DNA of 64,000 bases, from NCBI RefSeq assembly GCF_032884065.1, contig NC_088883.1:26035637-26099636 (forward strand), written 5' to 3'. Positions 45,983 through 56,279 of the stretch are shown here, piece by piece. The notes under the pieces were generated by a model. That model ran no database searches, was not told the DNA's origin, and saw only the letters and a list, made by a program, of their open reading frames with translations. Origin of the DNA: Artemia franciscana. Its lineage: Eukaryota > Arthropoda > Branchiopoda > Anostraca > Artemiidae. Position 1 is the stretch's first letter, and every line of letters starts with the position of its first letter. A program made the translations under genes and the position numbers.

Positions 45983-46210
45983 TTAAGCTAATTCTGTAGG
46001 GACTGTCATTGGAAAAAAATCATCAGAATTACCCTCCCTAGATTTTGAAAAATATTTATTTTGTAGTTTATTTTTTATACACTGAAAAAAATTCTTGCCC
46101 ACTCGCCTATATACTTTTGAATTTTTGCGTCTATATGAATTGGCAAAAAGATAAGCATGCAATCGAGTATACTCACCTTCTTCTATAGATACTCCATACG
46201 AATCCAAGCT
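45983..46210 (-). CDS. Terminal coding exon of an unrecognised gene
   Basis: An acceptor 'tttttaatgttggcag' precedes 228 bp open from 46210 to a TAA at 45983. It encodes 75 residues: SLDSYGVSIEEGEYTRLHAY, then LFANSYRRKNSKVYRRVGKN, and it ends with an acidic/proline tail GNSDDFFPMTVPTELA. A possible AATAAA signal on the minus strand (45971-45976) follows within a few bases of the stop. The basic core with regular aromatic residues looks like real protein, but I do not recognise the family. It lies just beyond the 3' end of LINE 1 and is not part of it. Confidence 0.45.
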   Translation of the reverse strand, partial: SLDSYGVSIEEGEYTRLHAYLFANSYRRKNSKVYRRVGKNFFQCIKNKLQNKYFSKSREGNSDDFFPMTVPTELA

Positions 46211-46551
46211 CTGCCAACATTAAAAACATAAAGATAAAACAAATGAATGAGTAGACATCTACAGATTTTACTCCACCTCCTTTTGGCATAGCAATCGATA
46301 AAAATCGACTGATCATAATGAAATGGTAAAAAGGACTTGAACCTGGAAAACAAAAATTATAACGGATTGGACTAATAGAGGCGCGACCAAAACTGTTTAT
46401 TTGTGGACGGGGAAACAAATATAAAAAAGTATCGATTCTATTAAATTTGAACAAACATTGCAACTTATACTCGGGTAGGGTAGTGAGAATAAAAGCTGAC
46501 GGGAATGGCTATGTAGAAACTTATACGGATATATGTAAAGAGTAGAAACTA

Positions 46552-46887
46552 AGTAGAAACTTAGACGGAAATATGCACATGACACAAGACATTTCAAGAT
46601 GAATGAGCCTTTCCTGGGAAAATGCAGTTGCCTTTGGAACTTGAACGGATATATGCACATGACATAAGACATTTCAAGATGCATGAGCCTTTCCTTGGAA
46701 AATGCAGTTGCCTTCGGAGCCTGTACGGATATATGTACATGACACAAGACATTTCAAGATGCATGAGCCTTTCCTTGGAAAATGCAGTTCCCTTTGGAAC
46801 TTGAACGGATAAATGCACATGACATAAGACATTTCAAGATGTATGAGCCTTCCCTTAGAAAATGCAGTTGCCTTTGGAACTTGTACG
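46552..46887. repeat. 80-bp satellite, left block (about 4 units)
   Basis: The period is 80 bp: 'acggatatatgcacatgaca' and 'gagcctttccttggaaaatg' recur every 80 bases. The block stops at 46887 where the inverted copy of composite repeat A starts, and the array resumes at about 48550. The region 46210-46550 upstream shows a decayed partial unit at 46511-46550 and otherwise nothing. Confidence 0.95.
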
Positions 46888-48550
46888 AATTAAATAAAAA
46901 AAAACTGTTTTTTTTAACTGAAAGTAAGGAGCGACATTAAAACTTAAAACGAACTGAAATTACTCCGTATATGAAATGGGTTGTCCCCTCCGCAATCCCT
47001 CGCTCTTTACGCTAAAGCTTTTAATTGTTATAAAAAGTAGAATTGTGGCAACGAGTCAAACTTTAGCGTAAAGAGCGAAGGATTGTGGAGGGGACAACCC
47101 ATTTTATATACGGAGTAATTTCTGTTGGTTTTAAGTTTTAATGTCGCTCCTTACTTTCAGCTAAAAAAAAATAGTTTTTTTCAATTTAATTTCTGAACGT
47201 TTTTGAATTAATGCATGTTTGATTTTGGCTCTCTGCACATAAATTATTAAAATGAAATTTGTATATTAATTCTTTTTTTTTGGCTAAATGGCTTTCTCTT
47301 AGTTTTGATCAGACGATTTTGAGAAATAAAGGGTGGGGAAGGAGGCCTAGTTGCCCTCCAATTTTTCTGTTACTTAAAAAGGCAACTAGAACTTTTAATT
47401 TTTAACGAACGTTTTTATTAGTAAAAAATATGCGTAACTTAAGAATTAACTTACGTAACAAACTTTTATATTCTTATATTTTATTATGTGTACGGTGGGG
47501 TTTGTACCCTCGTTAATACCTCGCTCTTTACACTAAATCGCAAGTTTTGTCCCAATTCTTTAAGAATGACCGCTGAATCAAAAAGGCCGTAGAATAAATA
47601 GTTGAAATTACTAAAAATACTTTAGTATAAAGAGCGAGGCATTTATCTCCTCCTAAATACCTCGCTCTTTATGCTAAAATGTTTTCAGAATCCCTCATAT
47701 GCGTAATAATCTCTGTTTGTTTTAAGTTTCAATGCTACTCCTTACTTTCAATTGAAAAAACATTTTCATGTTAATTTTTTCATTGTTTTCTTTTATAGTA
47801 ATGCTAGAAAATCCTGCGCCCTTTTCATTGAGTTTTTCTTCCCCAATGACATATTCCTCCAAGAAAAGATCCTCCCACATAGCCCCCTCCCCTAAACCCC
47901 ACCCCCAAACCAAAAACATCCCCCTGAAAATGTCTGTACACTTCCCAATAACCATTACTATATGTAAATAGTGGTCAAAGTTTGTAACTTGCAGCCTCTC
48001 TCCCAGGGATTGTGGGGGAGTAAGTCATTCCCAAAGACATAGTTATTATGGTTTTCGAATATGCGGAACAAAATGTACATATCAAAATTTTGATTCGTTG
48101 ACTTTGGGAAAAAAATGAGCGTGGGAGGGGGCCTAGATGCCCTCCAATTTTTTGATCACTTGAAAAGGGCACTAGAACTTTTCATTTCCGTTAGAATGAG
48201 CCCTCTTGCGACACTCTAGGACAACTTGGTCGACACGACGACCCCTGGGGAAAAGAAAAAAAAAAAAAACTAACAAACAAATAAACATGCACCCGTGATT
48301 TCTCTTCTGGCAAAAAATTACGAAATTCCACATTTTTGTAGATAGAAGCTTGAAATTTTTGCTATAGGGTTCTCTGATACGCCGAATGCGATGGTGTGAT
48401 TTTCGTTAAGATTCTATGACTTTTAGGGGATGCTTTCCCCTATTTTCCAAAATAAGGTAAATTTTCTCAGGCTCGTAACTTTTGATGACAAGACTGAATT
48501 TAATGAAACTTATATATTTAGAATCAGCATAAAAATTCAATTCTTTAGTT
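46888..48550 (-). repeat. Composite dispersed repeat A, inverted copy inside the satellite
   Basis: Reverse-complement counterpart of 22990-25050. It starts with the hairpin element (46905-47175), passes the 'ttggctctctg' and 'cagacgattttgag' block (47235-47330), contains further inverted repeats around 'cgctctttacactaaa' and 'tagtataaagagcgagg' (47520-47690), and then the G-rich core (47880-48150), the A-run (48250) and the end (48300-48545). Only one core is present, whereas the forward copy has two. It splits the 80-bp satellite. Confidence 0.88.
46905..47175. mobile_element. MITE-like hairpin element, complete
   Basis: Arms 46905-47017 and 47061-47175 are near-perfect reverse complements over about 113 bp around a 43-base loop. 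Paired landmarks are 'gaaagtaaggagcgacatta', 'ttactccgtatatgaaatgg', 'gttgtcccctcc' and 'ctctttacgctaaag'. It is the best preserved of at least five related copies in the window (5015, 6130, 24816, 46905, 50110). No transposase is present. Confidence 0.93.
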
Positions 48551-48552
48551 GC

Positions 48553-49738
48553 CTTATGAACCTGTTCGGATATATGCACATGACGCAAGACATTTCAAGA
48601 TGCATGAGCCTTTCCCTGGAAAATGCAGTTCCCTTTGGAACTTGAACGGATATATTCACATGACACAAGACATTCCAAGATGTATGAGCCTTTCCTTGGA
48701 AAATACAGTTGCCTTTGGAACTTGTACGGATTTATGCACATGACACAAGACAATTCAAGATGTATGAGCCTTTCCTTGGAAAATGCAGTTGCCTTTGGAA
48801 CTTGTACGGATATATGCACATGACACAAGACATTTCAAGATACATCGGCCTTTCCTTGGAAAATGTAGTTGCCTTTGGAACTTGTACGGATATATGCGCA
48901 TGACACAAGACAATTCAAGATGTATGAGCCTTTCCTTGGAAAATGCAGTTGCCTTTGGAACTTGTACGGATATATGCACATGACACAAGACATTTCAAGA
49001 TACATCGGCCTTTCCTTGGAAAATGTAGTTGCCTTTGGAACTTGTACGGATATATGCGCATGACACAAGACAATTCAAGATGCATGAGCCTTTCCTTGGA
49101 AGATGCAGTTGCCTTCGGAACCTGTACGGATATATGCACATGAGACAAGACATTTCAAGATGCATCGGCCTTTCCTTGGAAAATGTAGTTGCCTTTGCAA
49201 CTTGAATGGATTTATGCATATGACACAAGACAATTCAAGATGCATGAGCCTTTCCTTGGAAAATGCAGTCGCCTTTGGAACCTGTACGGATATATTTACA
49301 TGACACAAGACATTTCAAGATGCCTGAGCCTTTCCTTTGAAAAGGCAGTTCCATTTGGAACTTGAACAGATATATGCACATGACACAAGACATTTAAAGA
49401 TGTATGAGCCTTTCCTTGGAAAATGCCGTTGCTTTTAGAACTTGAACGGATAAATGCACATGACATAAGACATTTCAAGATGTAGGAGCCTTTCCTTGGA
49501 AAATGCAGTTGCCTTTGGAACTTGAACGGATATATGCACATGACACAAGACAATTCAAGATGTATGAGCCTTTCCTTGGAAAATGCAGTTGCTTGCGGAA
49601 CCTGTACGGATATATTTACATGACACAAGACATTTCAAGATCCATGAGCCTTTCCTTGGAAAATGCAGTTCTCTTTGGAACTTGAACGGATATATGCACA
49701 TGACACAAGACATTTCAAGATGTATGAGCCTTTCTCCG
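48553..49738. repeat. 80-bp satellite, main block (about 15 units)
   Basis: The same 80-bp unit as 46552-46887. Units fall into subtypes: some carry 'tacatcgg' in place of 'tgcatgag', and some carry 'caattc' in place of 'catttc'. Two successive 160-bp dimers (about 48741-48900 and 48901-49060) are identical or nearly so, a short higher-order repeat. Because 80 is not a multiple of three, the many 60-110 codon frames on both strands are artefacts of the repeat. Confidence 0.97.
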
Positions 49739-49739
49739 A

Positions 49740-50100
49740 ATACAGAAACCCAAACCAGTTTTTGTCAAATCTCGCAGATCTAAATTCCTGGATGCGTTCT
49801 GTATAATGGACAACTTCAAGTACTACTACGAGCTCGGAATACAAATATACTTTATTTGATGTCCTTGGTTCCTTATCATTCGTCAAAAATTATAAAACCC
49901 TGATTCGTTTCCAGCTCAAAGGGCTGACCTAAACGTATACATTGAGAATAGTCAGAGCTTAACTCACTAGATAAGTGGCCAATGGCATTATGAAGAAGAT
50001 CATTAGAATATTAAAACTTCCTAGAGGTATTGGAAATCACCCTACTATGGTTCTGAATGAATAGCAGTAGCAGTTTCTGTTTGGCAATCCTTATAGTAAT
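49740..50100. other. Stretch without recognised features
   Basis: Unique-looking DNA between the satellite and the next hairpin-arm fragment. No gene, splice border pair or repeat was recognised. Confidence 0.5.
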
Positions 50101-50109
50101 AACTAGGAG

Positions 50110-50300
50110 TTTTTATTGTTTTAAAAAGTATATTGTGAGAAAAAGTCAAACTTTAGTGTAAAGAGCGGGGCGTTGGGAAGCCCCCCTGGACAAGGGGTTG
50201 TCCAGGGAGGGGCAACCTTTTTTCATATACGGAATAATTTCTGTTCGTTTAAGGTTTTAAAGTCGCTCCTTACTTGCAGTTAAAAAAAACTTGTTAGTTT
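50110..50300. mobile_element. Solo right arm of MITE-like hairpin element
   Basis: 'caaactttagtgtaaagag' leads to 'tatacggaataatttctg' and 'aaagtcgctccttactt', matching the right arm of 46905-47175. An extra local inverted repeat ('cccctggaca'/'tgtccagggg') sits in the middle at 50185-50210. A 91-codon minus-strand frame follows at 50305-50580 that I cannot identify. Confidence 0.75.
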
Positions 50301-51082
50301 TTTTTTAATCACCGAGTGAGAAGAGAAGAATTCCGAATAAAGCAACAGATCCCGGATGGGATTTCCCACCAAATAGTAAATTACAAATTAGAGTTGAATA
50401 ATAAATAGGGGGTAGTTGGAATAAGCTGTAAAAACAGTGAAAACTATCAGAATAAACACGAGTCTTAAAAAAACGGTAAAACAATGCTTGTTTTTCTTCT
50501 AGTAATGGAAAAATTCGTGTTCTTGCGGATATTATTATTAATCCAGGATTTAACCATCCAAATGTCTGTTCTTCAGACAATTGGATAACAATTTTTTAAT
50601 CTAAAAAGGCCATTGAATACTTTTTATGTACCAAGTGCGTGTGTAATAAATACCTGTCAAGAATTTCACCAGCATATTTTTTCATTTCACAAGTATAGAC
50701 TTTTCTAGAAATATAACATGTACAATGAGCCAAAATCTTGAAGAAGTGAACCATTGAGCAGGCCAAGGTACGTAAACTTACTTATGCCTAGGATTTACGT
50801 CTTGACAGAAAAATAGGTATTATACTATAGTAGGTCTTATAAAGTAGGTATTATATGCAATAAAAAGCAAAGTTGTCGACCAGTATTTCTCTGAAATCGT
50901 TACATTGGAAAACATTTATGTCGTTTTCAATGATTCTTTCCAAATATTTGAACATTCTCGCACTTGATCGAAAGTTTATTTTTCACATAATTTATTCTTC
51001 AAGGCATTTTTCAAGACGTTTCAAGACATTTCAAGACGTTTTTAAGACATTAGTAGTGTAGTAAATGGGGTTTTAGTCTCAC

Positions 51083-51248
51083 CTAACTCATTCATGGAAT
51101 TTACATAATTTTCAGTCAATTTTACATCATTCTAACCCCAAATATTGCCCATTTTGGATATTTTCTATCCCTACATTCAAATTGAAAACGGGTCCTTGGA
51201 AATCAAACTTGGTATTATTTTTATACTTTTTCGCAATGTAAACACAGA
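51083..51248 (+). repeat. Polinton left terminal inverted repeat
   Basis: Aligns with the reverse complement of 62777-62938 over about 165 bp with roughly 75 percent identity. Paired blocks include 'ggtccttggaaatc', 'aaatattgc-cattt', 'ttttacatc-ttctaac' and 'aatttacat'. The outermost bases are too diverged to fix the exact end; an 'AG' start at about 51075 is possible. Confidence 0.85.
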
Positions 51249-51249
51249 T

Positions 51250-51788
51250 TCTAGATCCACCTAGATCACCCCATCACTTTAACCTCTTTTCAATTGAATT
51301 CAAACCATTTTAATTAAAAATTTCCGTCATTTTTAAAATTTAATGTCTGGAGCATCAAGATCAAAACAGGTCTTGTGAAATAATAATTTTAGATATAATT
51401 TAAAAAAATAGTTTAATTATATTCAATTCTTCCTATACTACTGATAAAATGTAATAATTTAATATTTAGTGGATAGTTCGATATTAATATCTAAATAATT
51501 TATATTCTCTTTATTTTTCTTTCAATAACCTTTAAAATCATATCTTTATCAAACGCTTAGGTGCAAATAGATAAAATATTTCACCTTTAAAATCAATAAT
51601 GATAACGATTTTCTTTGCATATTTAGTTGTAACACATTTCATTCCTTTAATCGTGTATTCCATTCCAATGTCTAAATCTTCTTTCCTAATAGTTCAATTA
51701 TATTTATTTTCCATTTTCATTTCGCTTAAAAGTTTTTCTATTTATTAGTAAATAATTTTATTCAACAAATTTCCAAATCAAAAATAAT
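51250..51788. other. Polinton subterminal region, no gene recognised
   Basis: Very AT-rich DNA between the left terminal repeat and the stop of the capsid-like gene. Short protein-like pieces may be remains of another small gene on the minus strand, but none can be supported. Confidence 0.5.
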
Positions 51789-53171
51789 TTATATATGAAC
51801 AAATAATTTGCAATCATTATCCTCCGTGATTGCTTTTCCTTCTGAAAACATGCTGCGGTAAATGTTATACGGTTTAGCAGGTAGTTGATCTAATATAAGG
51901 TCTATTTTTATATCAGCAGTTGATCCGTGTCGATAAATATTCAATTCCTGCTTTGAAACATAAAATAAATAAAGTATATACTGTTTTGAAATCATTTTAA
52001 CTTACAAATGTTTAAGTTACAATTTTAACTTATGTTTATATCCTAAGTTTAAGAATCGTTGATAAGTGTTAGAATAATCTTCATTAGCATTACTGAAATC
52101 ATATTCAAATTGATATTTATATCCATTTACTCTAACTTCAATTCTATCAGTGTTCATATGGTCATTTACCATATTGTTTTGTGTATAACTGTCATTTTTT
52201 CAGATTTCTGTAGCACAACAACAATTTCAGTTGTATATTAGCGTTCACTGACTACCCTCCATGCTAGTTCTTAATCCGTTTTATTATCACTTTTAAGGTA
52301 TTACGCGTTTCCTATGTTAATTCAACTGAGCTGCCCTTCGTTAATCCAGCTTCTAATTTTTCTCCCTTCTTCTTTAATCTGGATTCTAATTGAGTCGTTA
52401 TGTGTAATCTGGGATGCATTACAGTAATATCCATGATAAATGCAATACATCTACTTTAAAATTTCAAGCTCCATATTTTATAATCATATAGAAAAAATCG
52501 TTTCTTTTTAATATAATTTGATGTGAAACGTCTCTAGAAACACGATTAATATCTTGAAAAAATCAAAATAATCGCGATAAGGATAAATATATATACGAAC
52601 CTGGTGACTTTCTTTGGTTTTATTCAATCTTTTAAATAAACCACTATTAAAAGTGTTATTGCGTTTTATTTTAATGGTTCCACCACCTGCTGCAGTAGGT
52701 GTAAAAGTGCTTTAAAACTTATTTTCTGCTTTAAAGAAATGAACAGATTGGGTTTTATTCTCATACCATAGCATATTAGTAACTGCGCTTCGACTATTGT
52801 CATCTGAAAATTCTAATAAATATATAACGGTAGTCGTTATGCTTACATAATCAATGCTTTTAATACATTTCCCATTGATAATATATTCAGCATTTCTGAA
52901 AAAATTAAATCAATTTTTTTTAAGTAGCTTCATCATTATTTCGCATATGTGTTCCATCCAATTGTGTTATTTTCACTTTTACCTAAAGGTAACAATCACT
53001 TGGAAGAATCAAAGATGTCAAAACTTTTAAAATGAAATTCTAATTTAATTGTTGAGATAAATTCACACAGTTTTCTCTAATTTCTTTATATTCATATTTG
53101 GTTGTAGATTCATAATTAATACGCTTTTCAAATACTTCCCAATAAGGAGCAACAACTTGATTCACTGCCAT
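51789..53171 (-). pseudogene. Polinton major capsid-like protein relic
   Basis: About 1.38 kb, enough for about 460 residues, which is in the usual range for Polinton/adintovirus double jelly-roll major capsid proteins. It starts at an ATG (53171) with VNQVVAPYWEVFEK. Several in-frame stops and frame changes follow (for instance around 53060, 52990 and 52930). Protein-like stretches persist: AEYIINGKCIKSIDYVS near 52880, GGTIKIKRNNTFNSGLF near 52650, TQLESRLKKKG near 52390, EVRVNGYKYQFEYDF near 52130, and a C-terminal YVSKQELNIYRHGSTADIKI near 51930. Assignment rests on position, size and the C-terminal pattern, not on a decisive motif. Confidence 0.6.
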
Positions 53172-53265
53172 TTATATACAGAAAAAATTATTAAACAAAA
53201 CTTTAAAATATTTTCAAACAGTAGAGGTGGATCTTTGATTGTCACTGAGGGTTTCAACAAGAGTA

Positions 53266-53560
53266 TCACCGGGGATGTATTTTAAGTCCCTTCCCTAAAA
53301 TCATCGCATCCAATAAGCCTCTCCTCTGTTCATCAAGATGTTTATTGAAATATCTCTTATTATTTGAAACTATATCTTTTAGAGATCTCACATCATTTAA
53401 CTCTCTTTGATTATAATCTATCCAATCTTTTCCATATTCAATCACTCTATTTTTAAATAATTTCAGTCGAGGTTTAATCATAGTGTTATACATGGAACGA
53501 GCTTCATCTTTTATATTTTTATGGACGTCTTGAATAATTGAGAATTGACGATATTTTTAA
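53266..53560 (-). pseudogene. Small basic Polinton protein relic (core-type candidate)
   Basis: An open stretch of 75 codons (53493-53266) reads MYNTMIKPRLKLFKNRVIEY and ends with a stop after GKGLKIHPR. A further basic piece upstream to about 53560 lies in another frame. It sits directly upstream of the capsid-like gene on the same strand. Small basic proteins resembling adenovirus core proteins occur in this position in related elements, but no motif here is decisive. Confidence 0.35.
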
Positions 53561-53640
53561 AGAAACTACCAATCCTGCTACCATACTGTCTTGTATACAG
53601 TAATTGTTTCTTATTGATTACCTTTTATTATAGATACATT

Positions 53641-53909
53641 TTATTAAATAATTTCATCATTAATTTTGGCGTTGATATATTCGTTTTGATTGACTGGAAT
53701 ATATTGCCTTTCTATAGAAATCTCACGAGAAACGTTCCAGGTTCAATTTTTGGAGCAATACTCCAGATCACATCAGAAGTTGTTTTCCCATTCACAATTG
53801 AACTATCCACTAATGAGCAGTGAATATGTACTTTATCAACCTTTCTTGTAATATTATGAACTTTTATATTATAAGCCTTTATTATATTTATTAAATAGTT
53901 AAGCTTCAT
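53641..53909 (-). pseudogene. Polinton minor capsid (penton-type) candidate, fragment
   Basis: The minus strand reads VHIHCSLVDSSIVNGKTTSD, followed by IWSIAPKIEPGTF, then a frame change and IPVNQNEYINAKI. The succession of short beta strands with SxVNG and PG turns resembles a single jelly-roll capsid protein of Polinton-like viruses. The usual penton-type protein is longer, so most of it is missing or unreadable. Identification is by pattern only. Confidence 0.4.
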
Positions 53910-54073
53910 TTTTCAAATCCTAAAATAAAACATAAATCACTATTGAGCCAAAGTTTATATCTCTCTTTCAAAATAATAACAAATTTCATTCTTGCTAGAT
54001 TAGATGATATACTGATTATGCATCGATCTAGGGATGAATTGAAATAACGAGTTAAGAAGGTTGTTGTAAGGAG

Positions 54074-54608
54074 TTAAGGAGATTGTATAACGTCAAAGTT
54101 ATCTTTAAGAGCTTTTAACTGTCTTCTGTAGATTTTTACCAACTGAGACTTTTTTTCTAATTCACTAGATCTCACACCCTTCATCTTTGCTCCATATTTT
54201 TCATTAAGTGTTCTTGATTCATCTATTGCATCTTTCAAATATTGATTTCTTTCAATTATTGATTTTTCTCAAAAGTTCATCATTTATCCCAGAATCGACA
54301 TTAAAAATGAAAGTTGGCTTATTCGGGGGTAAAACAGCTTGACTTGAGTGACCTTGATTACTTGCTTGTAAATTTAATGCGTCGTTTAAAGAACGATCCA
54401 ATCGTTAACAACATTTTCTAAAATTAGTGTCATTTCCATGTAATTTATCAGTATTTTAATTTTCTTCTTCAACGATTGGAGCACTCGACTTTTCAGCATA
54501 GTCATGAAATCTAGCTTGCTCTAAGGAACGTTCTTGAACTATATTTTTTTCCATTTCTCTACTTTTCACTATATTCGCAAATAGTTTATTCAACTTTATA
54601 AAATCCAT
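54074..54608 (-). pseudogene. Polinton coiled-coil protein of unknown function
   Basis: Begins at an ATG (54608) with MDFIKLNKLFANIVKSREME. The middle contains PNKPTFIFNVDSGIND. After a frame change near 54270 the tail is charged (GAKMKGVRSSELEKKSQLVK) and ends at a TAA at 54074. Three in-frame stops interrupt the first 110 codons. Charged, helix-prone composition predicts a coiled coil. It lies 18 bp downstream of the integrase stop on the same strand. The function is unknown. Confidence 0.5.
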
Positions 54609-54625
54609 TTATAGAAATAAAGATT

Positions 54626-55420
54626 TTATTGAATAAGTTTCGAGAGTTCTTTTTTGTAAAAACCACCAATAATGAGTTCACCAGTTTTATCCAACAGTTT
54701 ATACGTTATAGGGGTTGCATGTTTCACTGCAGCTATTTGAAACACTTCAGTTGTGTAATTTGGTAGGTAACCTTTATCAAAAACATCCTCACTTTTATTG
54801 ATTCTAGCCAACTCACCAAGATTCAGTTTGTTTATAGATGGTTTTTGAACTTGAACATCAGGTAATAGTTTAGACCTTGTTTTCATTTCCTTTTTTCCTC
54901 GCTTCTATTGGTTTCATTTTGATTGATCGATGATAAGAATTGTTATTATTGTCAAGGAAAGAGGGAAATACATCTATCCAACGTTTTGTGTTGCTATGGG
55001 TAAAATATTTCCACAATCTCTCTTTCATTGTACTATTAAGCCCTTCAAAAATCTGAGCTTTCAATCAAATTCAATTGAGAACCAATGAATTTCATGGCTC
55101 TTAAAATATACTTGGACGTTTTTTATAACAGATTCTTTATATTTTTATTTGTAACTTCTTGGGTTTTCCAATTTAAAATAAATCCTTAAAAACATTAATA
55201 ATTTCCTTGCCCGTCTTATCCTTTAAAGGAATACACCAAGAATAGTTACTAAAACATTCGATGACTGCAAGAATACAATTAAAACTATTTTTTTCACTTT
55301 TATACGGTTACATGTCGACCAAATCTGCTTGCCGCTGGTTATCGCTACTCTTGCCAGCACAAATACCACTGCCTTTTATCCCAGGTTCTTACTCATTGCT
55401 TCCGTTTCTACAAAACCTGT
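54626..55420 (-). pseudogene. Polinton retroviral-type integrase relic
   Basis: Reads in from about 55360. RQADLVDM contains the first catalytic aspartate of the DDE core. Next come CILAVIECFSNYSWCIPLKD and KTGKEIINVFKDLF, then KERLWKYFTHSNTKRWIDVF and the YHRSIKMKPIEA block that closes the rve core. After a frame change near 54875, the C-terminal domain has ELARINKSEDVFDKGYLPNY and GELIIGGFYKKEL. The central part with the second aspartate and glutamate (55060-55200) is too damaged to read. In an active element this enzyme would join the ends to host DNA. Here it has several stops and at least two frameshifts. Confidence 0.82.
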
Positions 55421-55429
55421 TTTTTGCAA

Positions 55430-56270
55430 CCACAAAATGTACAATTACCTTTAATCATTGGCATTTCATTTCTGTTTGAAATTGCCGAGTTAAAGACTCG
55501 GTGCAGAAACGTTTTTACATCGCATACAAAACATCTCCATTTATTACAGATTTTAATTATCAAACATATTAAAAAACCCTTAGAGATTTCTACGTGCTCA
55601 AGGAACTCTCAAGAATAGTAAATAGCAAGCAATAAAATTCATCAGGCTTGACTAATTTCAACATTTGCAATTTTGTTTATAGAATCAGCTTTTCAGCAAT
55701 GGCTGACAATGCAATAGGGATAAAAATATTTTTATAACACAAATCCGAATTCGTCAAGATAAAAGTCGATTGCCGCAATATAGAATTAATGAATTGCGGC
55801 CATTTGGTTAAGATTATAATTTAAAAATAATTGGCAAAAACTTGAAATATTCAATACCATCAATAATCATCTTAATAATAAAATACCAATATGTGGTCAC
55901 TATATTCAGGAGTCACGAAATATAAAACGACAAAAAGCAATATCCCTGCGATATTCAGCCTGAACTAAAAGTAAAATCAGAAAATGAAATCACATAAAAA
56001 ATAAAATTATTTCAGATTGAAAACTTCAATTTAATATTTTACGAAATAAAGAAATCAAAACAGATTTTAATTGCTGAAAATTATAATAATGTAAAGAATA
56101 AAGTAAAAAATTATTCTAATAATCAAATAGAAGTCAATAAAAAGATGTTGATAAAAGTCGACAATTCATTCGATATGAACTGGTAGAGAAAGTCTTAAAA
56201 AGTACAGAATATTGACATTTCGAATATACTTGTAAATAAGAATATAAAAGAAAGTTCCAGATATCCCGGA
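55430..56270. other. Polinton central region between divergent halves
   Basis: Very AT-rich DNA separating the integrase (minus strand) from the polymerase (plus strand). It probably held the integrase N-terminus and the divergent promoters. No motif can be read. Confidence 0.4.
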
Positions 56271-56279
56271 ATATATGCT

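Noticed and set aside
48549-49783. Many overlapping 60-110 codon frames on both strands with similar cysteine-containing peptides
   Set aside because: They recur with the 80-bp satellite in shifting frames on both strands; the period is not a multiple of three, so they are repeat artefacts.
50305-50580. 91-codon minus-strand frame next to a hairpin-arm fragment
   Set aside because: Composition is not clearly protein-like and no domain or splice border could be supported.
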